Assembly (NCBI GenBank): GCA_030272155.1
Contig: CP126195.1
Location: 1-64,000, forward strand
Direction of reading: 5' to 3'
Source of the DNA: Tetradesmus obliquus
Taxonomy: Eukaryota; Chlorophyta; Chlorophyceae; Sphaeropleales; Scenedesmaceae
DNA length: 64,000 nucleotides
Both the position numbers and the translations under genes were made by a program. The notes under the pieces are model-generated. The model was not told where the DNA came from. It searched no databases and saw only the letters and a list, made by a program, of their open reading frames with translations. Below are positions 43,626 through 55,267 of this stretch, piece by piece; position 1 is the stretch's first letter; every line of letters begins with the position of its first letter.

Positions 43626-45841
43626 ATGGCAGAAGTGATCACAGAGGACCTGCCTAGAGTGAAGTTCACCACCACCAGGCAAGCCGTGCAATGTGCTGCT
43701 GTGTGCTGCTGCTGCTGCTGCTGTCCCAGCTGTAATTGTCCATCTGCCAGTGCACCTGCTGCTGCCACTAATCCTGAATACAGGCGCATCCGCTGTGCCA
43801 TCATTTCAAAATGACTCACCATTGGTTATGCACAACAAAATCGCAAACTCTTGCCGATTTGCAGCAGCCCAGCACCACTGTATACCGGCGTTCGCTGCTG
43901 CTGTGCGCAGGCAAGGCAGCTGCAGCCTGCCGCCCGACACGCCAGACCTGCAGGCGCTGGCTGCGCTCATGGCGCGCATGGAGGCCCTGGGCGCGGCGCC
44001 GCTGCTGGCGGACGGCGCAGTGGGCGGCAACTGCGGCATACTGGTGGTGAGCAGGCACTGCTGGTGGACAGGCGCAGCAGCTGCCGCGCCAGGGCCTGCA
44101 TCAGCTGTGTCATCTGCCACAGCAATAAACAAGAAACAGCCAAATGGCCAGCAGTTGGAGCAGCAGCAGCACTGCCGTGTGGAGGAGCTGCCTCATAAGC
44201 TGTGTTGCTGGCGCTCCTCAAACATGACCTGGGCTTGCTGCTTCCTGCCACCGCAGGACCTGCCTGGCGCTGAGTGCCCCGCACTGTTTGTGAGCCGCAC
44301 AGGCAAGCCGCCAGGGCTGCACCTGAGTGCAGCCGACTTTGTGCAGGTGAGGCCAGCAGGGTGGCGCGCAGCGCAACCTGCAGCCTGCGACGTGTGGCAG
44401 CCCTACTTTCAGGGAGACCAGCAGCTCAGGGTGTGCTGCTGGCTGCTTGCAGGAGCGACCTATCACAGCCCTACACTGTTGCGCATGCATGAGTATAGTG
44501 CTACCTGTGCGACCTGTTCCCTCCTGGTCCTGCCGCAGGTGGTACGCTTTGACAAGGAGGCCTGGGCCGCTGACTTCCGCTCACACGACCCGCAGCACAG
44601 GCCCACCAGCGACACACCGCTGCTGCAGGTGCGTGACAGCAACGGTGGTAGCTGCAGCTCCCAGCAGCTGCACAGCCATTGTGGGATGGCTGATGCATGG
44701 CTTTTCACATGTTGCGCGGTAGCATTGCAGCGAAGAAGCGTGCAACATACGTGGCAGCCTCACAGCACCTTGAGCACGTGTGTGACCTGGCTGGCCGCTG
44801 CCTGCCACCACCCCGCGCCGCGCAGGCCTGCCTGAGCAGCATCAGCCAGGCGCGCCACCACTGGAGCCAGCAGCCGCGCGTGGCCTTCCACGGCCATGCA
44901 CTGGCGGAGGGCGAGGGTGAGCGGCGCGCATGGCGGTTGCGGACACTGGCACAATGCTGTGTGGCTGCATGGTGGCGCCACACCACCAGCAGTGCAAGCG
45001 AGTCGTCGGTTTCACACTCTGTGCTGTGTTCCATGTGTCACTGCAGTCATCCGGGTGCACTTGCTGCTGCTTGCATATTGTTCTGCCCCAAATCCCAATC
45101 AGCGATCACAGAAGGCTTATAGACAACATGCACTGACCTTGACGCCTGTCCTTAATGCCTGAATCCTGCCGTTGCCTTGCTGCCCGCGCACATCGCGCCA
45201 GGCCTGGCTGAGGCGCGGCGGCTGGGGCTGCCCATCTCTGAGCAGGCCACGCTGTTCTCCACGCCGCCCGACCTGCAGCAGCTGGAACACCTGCTCATGG
45301 CCCACCCCTACCCGCAGGTGAGGCGGTGCAGTGCAGGTGTGCTCGGCATGGGGCTCAGGAACGGACACAGTGCGGCCCAGACAAACAGAGCAGACACAGC
45401 AGACCGAGCAAATTGCTGCTCAGAACTATTCCATTGGGTACTCTTCAGTCAGCTGGCTCTGGCACTGTGAGATTGCACCTCGTCATCCCGGCACTGCCCT
45501 GCCTGGCTGTTGCCCTGCGCTGCTGCCGCCAGGAGCGCTGCTTCATCCGGCGCGGCCACGGCTTCTTCATCCTGGCCGGCAGCGCCGCTGAGGCGGAGAC
45601 AGTGTTTGAGGACAAGGTGGCGCCCTTCCTGGCCAGGCAGCAGCAGCAGCAGCAGCAGCAGGAGCAGCAGCAGCAGCAAGGGCACAAGCTGGAAGGAAGG
45701 CATGCCCTCGTTGCGCAACGTCCGGAACAAGCAGGCCAGCATCAGGAGCAGCAGCAGCAGAAGCAGCAGAAGCAGCAGGAAGTGCAACAGGAACATTATT
45801 CACGACAACAGCAGCCAGATGACAGCACACAGCTGCACTAA
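43626..45841 (+). CDS. Class II aldolase/adducin-fold protein, MtnB-like
   Basis: Exons 43626-43678, 43911-44046, 44257-44346, 44539-44628, 44826-44916, 45202-45317 and 45533-45841 (294 aa). Family blocks are DLQALAALMARMEALG, then GGNCGIL in place of the GN(I/L)S motif, LFVSRTGKPPGLHLSAADF in place of the SPSG(V) region, PTSDTPLLQ, the metal-binding AFHGHAL (HxH), and the third histidine in RRGHGFFILAG. This order resembles methylthioribulose-1-phosphate dehydratase and fuculose-phosphate aldolase relatives; AHPYPQERCFIRRGHG is closest in feel to MtnB. A specific reaction cannot be assigned. The tail after about residue 225 is Gln-rich and unlikely to be catalytic. Intron 1 appears to be GC-AG (AG/GCAAGC); this is the only join that keeps frame. 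Confidence 0.75.
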
Positions 45842-45949
45842 TCACACTGGTGCTGTGCGGTACCAACTGCAGCGGCTGCAGCGCCAGCACCTTGCCTGCA
45901 GTTGGTACTGCAGAATGCTGCCGGCAGCATCTGCTATTGGAAGTATGGC

Positions 45950-45954
45950 TGTAA
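45950..45954 (+). terminator. Putative TGTAA polyadenylation signal
   Basis: TGTAA, the usual chlorophyte polyadenylation signal, occurs about 110 bases after the aldolase-like stop codon; a second copy is at 46144-46148. Pentamers occur often by chance, so this is only a candidate. Confidence 0.3.
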
Positions 45955-46254
45955 GTCACGTTTGGCTGTCACACGAGCATATGCTGCATGTTCTGGCACG
46001 AGTGGAGTCAAGTGTGGGCTGGGCTGGCTCAACCCCAACCTTGGCCTGTCACAGGGGAGGGCGACAGTGCTTCATGCCCGCCACAGAGGAGTGCACTCGC
46101 TATACGGTTGAATACAGTACGAAATGAGGACATATCATCTGCTGTAAGACTTCTGCTGCCGGTATCGTCTGCCGACATCCAGTCAGCTTCACAGAGCTGC
46201 GTCTTTTGCATCGACTGCAATTGCCTCGACCACAACAACAAGTCCGGATCGTTG

Positions 46255-46260
46255 TATAAA
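46255..46260 (+). promoter_or_regulatory. Possible TATA box of MCTP-like gene
   Basis: TATAAA lies 112 bases upstream of the proposed ATG at 46372 in the interval between two plus-strand genes. Position is suitable but unproven. Confidence 0.35.
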
Positions 46261-46316
46261 CTTAGTAGCCAGGCTTTCACCCCCACCGGGGCGCAGCTGG
46301 GGATGTATAAGCTGGA

Positions 46317-46337
46317 CGAAGCCGGAATGTAGCTTCG
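46317..46337 (+). promoter_or_regulatory. 5' leader stem-loop upstream of MCTP-like start
   Basis: CGAAGC, a 9-base loop and GCTTCG form a perfect 6-bp stem ending 34 bases before the ATG. A second tight hairpin (CCCC-ACC-GGGG) is at about 46272-46282. Both would lie in the mRNA leader if transcription starts near 46285 or upstream; a translational role is speculation. Confidence 0.4.
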
Positions 46338-46371
46338 GGACGCTAAGCTGGGGCGCAATGCTCTTGGCATA

Positions 46372-49300
46372 ATGAGTGGAAGAAGGGAGCTGCATTTGCG
46401 GGTACGGTAGTGTATGGCAGGGCCCAAGTAACTTGCAGCACCAGCAAGTGCTGCAGCAGTGGCACCAAAGGATCTCAACAGCTGGAAGCAAATGATACTG
46501 AAGAATTTCTTAAGCACAAACGAATACTAAGCACAAAAGCAGTCATAGGACGGCACCACTAGCATAGCAATAGCAGTGTTATCCAGCAGGGTGGTGCCGC
46601 TGCTGCTGTCCTTGCTGCAGGTGCGGGGTGTGAGCGAGTTGTGTGTGCCCGGGCAGCCTTTCCAAACGCACGACACGTACTGCGTCTGCTCCTATGGCGA
46701 CAGCACCGTCAGGCCCAGGACGCGCGTGGTGGAGGACAGCGCCTCGCCGCAATGGAACGAGGTGCGCGCGCAGCTGCACCAGCAGCAGCACATGGCGCTG
46801 CGAGCGCGCACAGCAGCCTGCAGCAGCTTCTAAGCGAGCCAGTGCTTTAGCGTAGTAGCAGGCATGCTTGCAATTGCTTTGTGCGGCTGCAGCCCATGTG
46901 CATGATGCAAGCTTGCCAGTCAGCAGGGCCAGGTCAGCAAGGGTGGCATGCTGAGCAAACCCAACACCCTAAGCAGCTGGCCACATGCAGTGCATTCAGC
47001 ATCAAATGCACCGCTCACTCAAAAAAAGGGCCGCCCACCACGCTGCTGTGCCACTGCACCCGCCTCGCCGCCGCAGGAGTTTGTGTTTGACGCGTCGCTG
47101 CTGAGCGCTGGCCATGAGCCGGTGCTGTCCTTTGAGGTGTACAGCCAGGCGGGCATGGTGCTGCTGCCTGATGAGCTGCTCTTCTTCGCCTACCTGCCCC
47201 TGGACGAGGACAGCGGGCTGCAGGACCTGCAGCAGCAGCAGCAGCAGCAGCAGCGCGCCAGAGTGGTGTCACATGAGGATGGTAATGCAGCAGCAGCACC
47301 GCCAGCTGCAGAGGACCTGACCGCGCTGGCTGCGCACGCAGCAGCATCCCGCCACAGCAGCGCCGCGAGGGTGCCTGGCGCATCTGCAGCGCGAGCAGCA
47401 GCACAGGAAGCTGCCGCTGCTGCCTCGTCAGCGGCGCTGCGTGGCAGGGGCAGCCCCGGCTGCAGCAGCGCGGTGAGCCTGCACCGCCTGGCGCTGCTGC
47501 CCGCGCAGGGCCAGCCCGGCAGCGGCAGCAGCGGCGGCGGCGGCCTGCTGGGTGCTGCGCGCAGCGGCACGTTTGGGCGGTCCGCTCCCGCCAAGACGTT
47601 CAGCACGATGCGGCTGAAGCGCAGCAGCCACGTGCGCAGCGCTGGCGAGCTGGTGGTGGAGGTGTGGTGGGTGCAGCAGCCCAGCCTGGGCAACGCAGGT
47701 GAGGCCGCCTGGGGGCTGCTGTGCCCTGGTGCTCAGCGGTTAGCGCTGAGCAGTGGCAGCGCCAGCTTGAGTGTGGTGCAAGCAACATGCATGCCATTCA
47801 GCCAGCGCCGCAGCTCGTCTGATGAAACCTGTGACATGTGAGCAGCATGCTCCGGACAAGCACGCAGCACCCCACTCAACTCATCTGGTTCATCCCTTTG
47901 TTCACCCCACACCTGTCACTCAGTGCCCATGTCTCCTCACCTCTTGTGTCTGGCGCAGGCACCCCGCCGCGCGTGCTGTCGTTCGTGCACCCGCCAGGCA
48001 GCGTGGCCCCCCTGCCCAGCATGAGCCACAGCAGCCTGGCCAGCCAGTGGGAGGAGCCGCCGGTGGCGTTTGTGCGGCTGCTGGTGGGCCGCATCAGCCT
48101 GGGCAGCGCGGTGGCGGCGGCAGCAGCAGCAGCAGCGCAGGCAGGCGACGACAGCGCTGCCGGCCAGGCCAAGGCGGTGCTCAAGGCGCTGCGGGCGCTG
48201 CTCAAGGGCGACGCGGCGGCGGCTGCGGAGGTGAGGCGGCAGGCAGTGGCAGCGGCAGGCAGTTGTAACTGCCAGAGCTGGCCCAGATGCGGCGTGTGGC
48301 TGTGCAGTATGTACACCTGTGTAGCCCTGTTGCTTTGCAAAATACCTCACACCTCTGCCCGGCATAGGCTGGAGCCTGGGGAGATGAGCAGCAGCTGCTG
48401 TGTGTCCTGCCTGCACTGCCACTTGCAGGAACATCACCAGCAGCAGCAGGATCAGCCGCTGCTGCGTTCGCGGCCCACGCTGGCCGACATCCACAGCACC
48501 ACCAGCGTGCAGCTGTCGGTGCGCGGCGATGCAGGGGACAGCGGCAGCCTTGGCGGCTGGGACTGGCAGGCCCTGGGGCTGGACGATGACGAGGAGGAGG
48601 CGCAGGGGCAGGGCCAGCAGCAGCAGGCGCGCACAGGCGGGAGTGATGATGTTTCCTCTTCACAGCAGCAGCAGCAGCACCCAATGCTGAGCCAGCTGGG
48701 GCGGTCAGGCGGCACTGCTGCTGGCAGCTCTGTAGGCGATGACAACACGCTCACTGGCAGCAGCAGCGGGGACGAGTGCGATGACATCAGCCTGCTGGAG
48801 TCAGAGTTTGGCGTGGCCAGCCAGCAGCAGGACGAGCACCGCCGCCGACGGCGGTTGCTGCGCTTCGGCCGGCGGCAGCAGCGGCTGGAGCAGCAGCAGC
48901 GGCAGCAGCAGCGGCGCAGCGCGCGCAACCAGGCGGAGCGCGCGCTGCACGTCAGCCTGCGGCTGCAGCTGGGGCAGCAGCGCGCGCAAGCGCTGCGGGC
49001 GGTGCCGCTGCGGCCCGACGGCAGCGCGGATGTGTGCCAGGCGGCCGTGTTTGCGGTGTCACGGCCGCTGGAGGAGGCGGGCATCACGTATGAGCTGGGG
49101 CTGGGGCTGGGCCCGTCAGGCGCGCCGCTGCTGTCGCTGACCTTCCAGTACAGCCTGCTGCACCTGCTGCGGCGCAGCCCGCCGCGGCCTGTGACGTGGC
49201 AGGAGTGGCGGCTGGTGGCGCGCTGCACAGTCAGCGGCCTGCAGGTGAGGCGGCGGGAGCAGCGTGCTGCTGAGTGAGGCGCAATGTGTTGCTCGCACAT

Positions 49301-52300
49301 GGCAGAGACCACACACATATAATGTTTGGGTGTGGTGGCAGTTTGCAGAGTGGCTTGCCGATTCAATGGTATACTCCTCTTCAAGATGCCTTTCACGAAA
49401 TTAGCAGGGCTTTGGATTTGTAATCCGGATCAAACTCCACGCCTGCCGGCTCGTGCTCGCTGCTGTTGTGCACCTGCTGCAGGTGCCGCTGCCTGTGCTG
49501 CCAGGCTCCTACCTGGACCTGTCGGCATTCCTGGCTGATGCAGACTGCAGGGCAGGCATGTACGGCGTGCCACCCGTGTCAGCAGCAGCAGCGGCGGCGG
49601 CAGCGCTTGACGATCAAGCGGCCGCGACAGTGGCATCTATGGCAGCGCGCGCAGCAGCAGCAGAAGCTGCAGCAGCAGCAGTGCCCGCCCGGTTGCGTGG
49701 TGAGCCGGAAGCAGAGGCTCTCACTGACTCTGAGAATGAGGAAGACCGTGATGATGCAGACTACAGGGCAGCACAGGACCAGCTGCATGCGGCCGGCAGC
49801 AGCCACAGCAGCAGCGCTGCCAGCAGTGGCGGGCTGCTGCAAGGCGTACTGAGGCGCCGGCCAGCTCCAGCAGCAGCAAGCAAGCAGCAGCAGGCGGCAG
49901 CTGCTGCAGGCAAGCATGGCCTGACAGGGCTGAAGCAGGAGCTGAAAGGGTGAGCGTGCAGCTGTGCAGCAGCTGGTAGTGGCTCTGGCTGGCACCTGGC
50001 CTGATCATCAGCGGCAGCAGGCGCAGCATACTGTATCCTCACACTCTATTTCTCCCGCCAAACTCTCTCAGCTGCAGATGCTGACGCTGCCATGCCCGCT
50101 GTTCTTGTACATGCGCTCGTACATGCTCTTGTACATGCTGCCGCGCCAGGCGTGCTGCTGCTGGCGTGGAGGCCATGCTGGGGCGTGTTGAGGAGGGGCT
50201 GGCCCAGGCTGTGGAGCGGCTGCCTGAGCCGGTGGCGCAGCAGGTCAAGGGGCGCTTCATGAGCAGGTGGGGGGGGGGGGGGGGAGGGGCTGCATGTGGC
50301 ACTGTTGTTTGTGTGTGAACAATCTGTGGAGAATGGTTGAGGCTGGCTTGGGTGTGGGCGAGTGACAGCATGTGCTGATGTACGCTTCGGCATGCACAGA
50401 CATACACCGTGCTTTTCAGCAAGCAACCTCACGCAGTGCTTGTCACAGCAGCAGCGCATGGCAGTGCACAGCTGGTCATACGTGGGTGATGCGTCTCGTC
50501 TTGGTGGCGTCCGCTTGCACACTGTGTCTCATGCGTCCTGCGCTGCCATGCTGGCACCTGCTGCAGGCTGTTCCCTCAAACGCGCCGCTCAGAGGTGTTC
50601 ATCATCGGGCAGCTGCGCGTGATGTCCAAGCCGGCCTCAGCACACACCGCCCCAGCACCACAGCAGCAGCAGCAGCAGCATGGTAAGGCAGTGCACTTTG
50701 AGCACTCCAGCTCCTCTGTGTTTGCTGCTGGCGTGCCGGCCTCCCTGGCAACTGCCGCTGACGGAGCAGCCACGCCGCCGCTGGGCAGCCAGGGCCAGGG
50801 CAGTCTTGATGCCTGGCTAGCAGCAGCAGGCAGCAGCGGCAGCCCTGCGCCTGGCTCGCCGCACTGCTCGGCAGGGCTAGGCTCTGCCGGCAGCTCAGCA
50901 CTGCAGCAGCAGCAGCAGCACGTGGTGCCGCTGGAGCAGCACCCCAACCTGGCCACTGCTGGCGGCCCCGGCTCAGCGCCCCTGGGCGTGCTGCAAGTGA
51001 CGCTGCAGGTGAGGGCGGGGTGGAGGGGTGAGGGGTGAGGGCGGGGTGGAGGGGTGAGGGCGGGGTGGAGGGGTGAGGGGTGAGGGCGGGGTGGAGGGGT
51101 GGAGGGGTGCTGCAGGGCTGCACAGACTGCCTCGGTGGGGCTTGACAGGGGGGCAGGGGGGGGGGGGGCAGCAAACAGCCAGTCGCCTCAAGCAGGAGGT
51201 CCGCACAGGTTGTTCAGTGCTACCAAACCGTGCGTAAGTGGCTCAGCTATAAAGAGTTTCCACAGCCACTTCACACTGTGTGCAAGCGTGCTGGCCATTT
51301 GCTCACAAGTGTGCCCCGCCTGCCCTCCTGCAGGCGCTCAGCCTGCGCAGCCGCAACAGCAGCAGCTCGCTATCGCTGCTGATGCGCTGCGGGCCGCATT
51401 GGCTGCAGCTGCAGCAGCCGGCGCTGCCGCTGACCTTCTACAACAGCAGCGGCGCAGCACGCAGCAGCTCCGCCAGCAGCGGCTGCAGCAGCAGCGACGG
51501 CGGGCTGGGCAACAGGGTGCCCCCCGTGCAGGTGAGGGGCTGCAGGGGTGGCAGAGGTTGGACACGGCTGTGCTGTCTTGGTTACGTTGAACGGAACTGC
51601 TGTACTGCTGTGGTACCCTGCTCAACAGAGAGTCAACACACGTCCTTGCGCACAGCTGAATCTGTCTACAACACTCTCCCACTGCGCCCCGCTGCTGCCT
51701 GCCGCAGGTGCTGCTGCCTGTGTACGGCAGCAGCGTGCTGGTGTCTGTGCTGGTGCACAAGCGCGGCCACGTGGTGGGGCGCTGCGTGTTCAAGCTGTAT
51801 GGGCTGCTGCCGCTGCTGCTGAGGGACCACAGCAAGTCGCTCACGCTGTACAGGTGCGGCGCACACTCACAGGGCTGTTTGGGCTGCAGGCACCAGCTGT
51901 CACCGCTGCTGGCAAAGCTTATATGTGTAGTGCGAACGTCGGCTTGCTTGCCCCACATGTCGCGAGGTGATGCCAGCGTGTTGCAGATGCAAAGCAAACC
52001 AGCCGGCAGCAACAGTGGGGAACATTCTGACAGTGCTGGTTTCCACCACCCCATTATTGTGTTCCTAGGTCCGACCACTGTGCTGCCTCGTCCGCGCTCC
52101 ATTCCCAACCTCGGTGTTCTGCAGTGACAAGCGCGGCAGCCGCGGCCAGCGCATCATCACGGGCAGCATGCTGCTGCGCCTGGCGGCAGGCCCGCCCCCC
52201 GGCTACAGCCGCCCCGGCGCCGCGCTGCGCCTGGCCTACAGCTACATGATCACGCCCCACACGCTGGAGCTGCACACCAGCGGCGTGCTGGCGGGCAGCA

Positions 52301-54300
52301 GCAGGGACGAGCGTGACGACGCGGCGGGGCGGCTGGTGACGGCTTGGCTGCGGGGCGCGGCGGGGCAGGGCGAGGCGCCGCTGCCTGAGGCGCTGGTGGC
52401 GCAGGTGCGGCGCAGCCCTGGCTGGCTGGGGCGCAGCTGGCTGGTTGATACTGGGATAATCAAAGGCATGACGTGACTACTCAATGTGTCACTCTGCGAT
52501 GCTGGCACCTGTGGTCAGCCACCCACCACCATGATGATTGCCCATGCTCCCGCTGTTTTATTTCCCCTCCGCCCTCCCTGCCTGCTCTGCTGCAGCTTGT
52601 GTCCAGTGGGCGCGGCCATGTGAGCGCCAGCCGCATGCGGGGCCACGTGCACCGGCTCAAGGCGGTGGCGCTGGACTGGCTGCCGCGCCGGCTGGACCCC
52701 CTGGCCTTCTACCACTGGCGCCACCCCCTGCACAACCTGCTGTTCCTGTGGCTGCTGAGCCACCTGTGCCTGTACCCGGGGCGCTGGCTGCTGACCATGG
52801 CAGTGATCGTGACGCTGCTGCTGCTGCGCCGCATCGCCATCCAGGTGGGGGGGGGGAGCGGGGCTTGGGACGTTGCTGGCGCTTCATTGGTGTGGCTTCC
52901 TACTGAATTGTCGTCAGTGGACTGGCGGTCACTGTGGCTGGGCATGTGGCTGGGGAGCGGCGTGCTGCTGTGAAAGCCAGTAGACAAGTGCAGCAAGTGA
53001 AGCTGTATGTCACCCACGGCACCCAAGCTATGTGATTGGGAGTTTGCTTAAAATGCAAAGGCATCGCGTCATGCGCATGCATGCTGCTGTCCTGCAAGCA
53101 ACGCCTGATAAGGCAGGCACCTGTGGCCACAGCTGCACACCTTGACTCTTACATCTGCATGTGCCCTCCCCTTGCTGCACCCTCTTCAGATCCGGCGCGG
53201 CGTGCTGGGCTTTGAGCTGGAGCAGCTGCCACCCGACATGGCTGAGGCGGCAGGCCTGCCCCAGCAGCAGCAGCAGCAGCAGGGCGGCCAGGCAGCTGCA
53301 GGTGCTGCCGGTGATGACCTTGACGAGCGCGACCCGGTGCGGCAGCTGCACTCGCTGCGCAGCAGCGGGCCTGGCGGGCTGGGTGACAGGCAGCGCTACC
53401 GTGAGGCTGCTGACAGGCTGCGGCAGCGGCTGGCGGGGGTGGGCGGCCACCACGGCAAGGTGAGCCCTGGAGCGGGGTGTACGGCTATCGGTAGCTAGAT
53501 GTTGTTGAAGCAGCTCAGCAAGAGGGCATGGCGGTTGTTTGGTTTCTGTGGCTTCATCATCTCCGCCATGTCTGTATCAATGCGGATACACCCCAGAAGG
53601 CCTGCTCAAGGAGCTGCATGGCAGGTAGCAGCAGCTGCCGGTTGTCGGCCAGCTGTGGCGTGCCAGGCACCCCGGTGCCCAATCTGTGTACAGCTCAACT
53701 CAATAGCTTGAGACAACTTTTCAAACTCGTCACCCAATGCAGCCCATGTACCAATGCCGTCAGCATCACATGTGTTGCCCTGTGCCTGTTCATGCCCGGC
53801 AGGATGCTGCGCACAGCGCGACCAGCCCCGGCCCGGCCAGCCCGCCGGGCGCAGGCCCGCCGCCCTTCCCTCGCAGCCTGCAGGAGCTGCGCGAGCAACT
53901 CGAAGCAGGCACGCTCAGCATGGAGCAGCTGGACCTGGACGCGGCAGCAGCGCAGCTGCTGAGCGTGGGCGGGCTACTCAAGCTGGCACGGACTCACAGC
54001 GGCTACGCGCTGGACTACCTGCTGCTGCTGCAGAACTTGTTAGATGATGCGGCAGGCTTTGCAGAAGGGCTGTACGCGATGCTGACAGCGCAGGACCCGC
54101 TGGCGGCGCTGCTGTTCTGTTGTATACTGTTGAGCAGCGGCTGGTTCTGCTGCACGTTTGGGCTGGGCGCGGGCGTGTTTGTGGTGCTGTGCGTGCTGCT
54201 GCGGCCGCCGATGCTGCGCGGCGTGCCCGGCGTGTTTGGCTGGAAGGCGCTGCTGGCCAACCTGCCCAGCAGGAGCGTGGAGGAGGCGGGCGCGGCGTGA
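46372..54300 (+). CDS. MCTP-like protein: C2 domains plus C-terminal membrane region
   Basis: Fourteen exons: 46372-46401, 46621-46761, 47077-47698, 47959-48230, 48429-49244, 49483-49949, 50150-50266, 50567-51008, 51334-51531, 51708-51853, 52125-52404, 52596-52844, 53190-53459, 53803-54300 (1515 aa). An N-terminal C2 domain (1-110) starts RRELHLRVRGVSEL and contains THDTYCVCSYGDS and SPQWNEEFVFD; loop 3 lacks the usual Asp residues, so calcium binding is doubtful. Long Ala/Gln/Ser-rich insertions separate further C2-like strands. At the end are PLAFYHWRHPLHNLLFLWLL with a hydrophobic hairpin (about 1223-1257) and a second membrane region (about 1449-1483) after a DPLAALLF motif. That layout matches the PRT_C region of plant MCTPs, which tether ER to plasma membrane. 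Exon 1 is only 10 codons. Confidence 0.8.
51009..51107 (+). repeat. G-rich minisatellite beginning at a splice donor
   Basis: GTGAGGGCGGGGTGGAGGG and shorter variants are repeated about four times, starting exactly at the 5' splice site of MCTP-like intron 8. Each unit therefore contains a GTGAGG donor-like hexamer and several G-tracts. Confidence 0.9.
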
Positions 54301-54503
54301 GGCGCAGAATCAAGCGATGGCTGTGCGAGGCCGGTGTGTGGGGGCGGTAGGTAGACGCGTAGCGTAGGTAGTTGCTGGGTAGGCAGCGTAGGGTTTTGTG
54401 CGAGTACGTTGGACCTGGCTTCCAGCTGGTACTATTAGCTAGCTAGTAGCTTTGAGGCTTCGGCGCTGGTCTGTCGTTGTGTTTTTCGCAACATTAGCTC
54501 TGG

Positions 54504-54508
54504 TGTAA
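54504..54508 (+). terminator. Putative TGTAA polyadenylation signal of MCTP-like gene
   Basis: TGTAA lies 204 bases 3' of the stop codon at 54300, a distance normal for green algal transcripts. It is the first such pentamer I noticed after the stop. Confidence 0.4.
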
Positions 54509-54647
54509 CAGACTCTGGAGGGCGATTTTGGCCTGACCTTGTGATGTGCTCGACTTCCCAGACACGCCCAGATGGGACACACACATTGGATGTTACATAA
54601 GGAACCTGGTCCGTACTACGGTACTACGATAGTATCATGGGCCATCC

Positions 54648-54740
54648 AACAGGCTCATTGAGCAGGCTCATTGAGCAGTAGTTCATGTGACAGGCTTGTT
54701 CAGGTTCATTGTGACAGGCTCATTGAGCAGTAGTTCATAA
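54648..54740. repeat. Short imperfect tandem repeat
   Basis: CAGGCTCATTGAGCAG and the longer CAGGCTCATTGAGCAGTAG occur three times, with an intermediate diverged copy (CAGGCTTGTTCAGGTTCATT), in the intergenic region. Confidence 0.75.
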
Positions 54741-55267
54741 CAACATGTTGTGAAGCTGGCCATGGATGAGGTGTGCGTTGATACCTACACCCTGTGAACC
54801 ATGTTGCAAAATGTTCAAGCCTGTCCAAAGCCTTAACGCAGCAAAGCAATGCAAACAATCGTACCAGACACTGGCGTCTGGTGCTCTTAACTTGACAGGC
54901 CAGCCTGACAATTGCAGCACTGCCCGCAAGTGTGCACCATCCCCTCGTGCCTCTTAGAGGCAGCCGACTGCAGTGCTGCCAGCCTTGCTGCTGGCGACTG
55001 CCTACGGTGTGTGGCGCTCGACCAGCGCGCCTCGCCGGGTTGGGGGCAGCACGTTGGAGCGGAACGCACCTGCATGCCAGGCAGCAGTAGGATGATTTCA
55101 GATGCAGGATAATCTATGTGGTCAGCGTGCATGGGGTATACCTCATGGTGCTCTGCTGGGATCCCTCTAGTGGCACTGCCTGCAGTGGCTGCCTGCCAAA
55201 CAGGTTGTGGCACAGCTGTGCTGCACGACGAGGATGCTGCATGTGGCAACAGCAGCAGGCTGCCTGT

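Larger units (their letters stand above)
45842..46371. other. Gap between aldolase-like gene and MCTP-like gene
   Basis: These 530 bases hold the 3' flank of one gene and the promoter and leader of the next, both plus strand. TGTAA motifs lie at 45950 and 46144. A TATAAA sits at 46255-46260, and a stem-loop at 46317-46337 precedes the start codon. Confidence 0.55.
54301..55267. other. Gap between convergent MCTP-like and CAP genes
   Basis: About 970 bases shared by the 3' flanks of two convergent genes. A TGTAA signal lies 204 bases after the MCTP-like stop (54504-54508). A small imperfect tandem repeat lies at 54648-54740. A minus-strand frame at 54887-55249 could add an alternative last exon to the CAP gene but is not required. 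Confidence 0.5.

Noticed and set aside
52405-52475. Read-through of MCTP-like exon 11 to a stop at 52473-52475
   Set aside because: Splicing at the GTGCGG donor after 52404 joins in phase to an exon that continues the membrane region; read-through would lose it.
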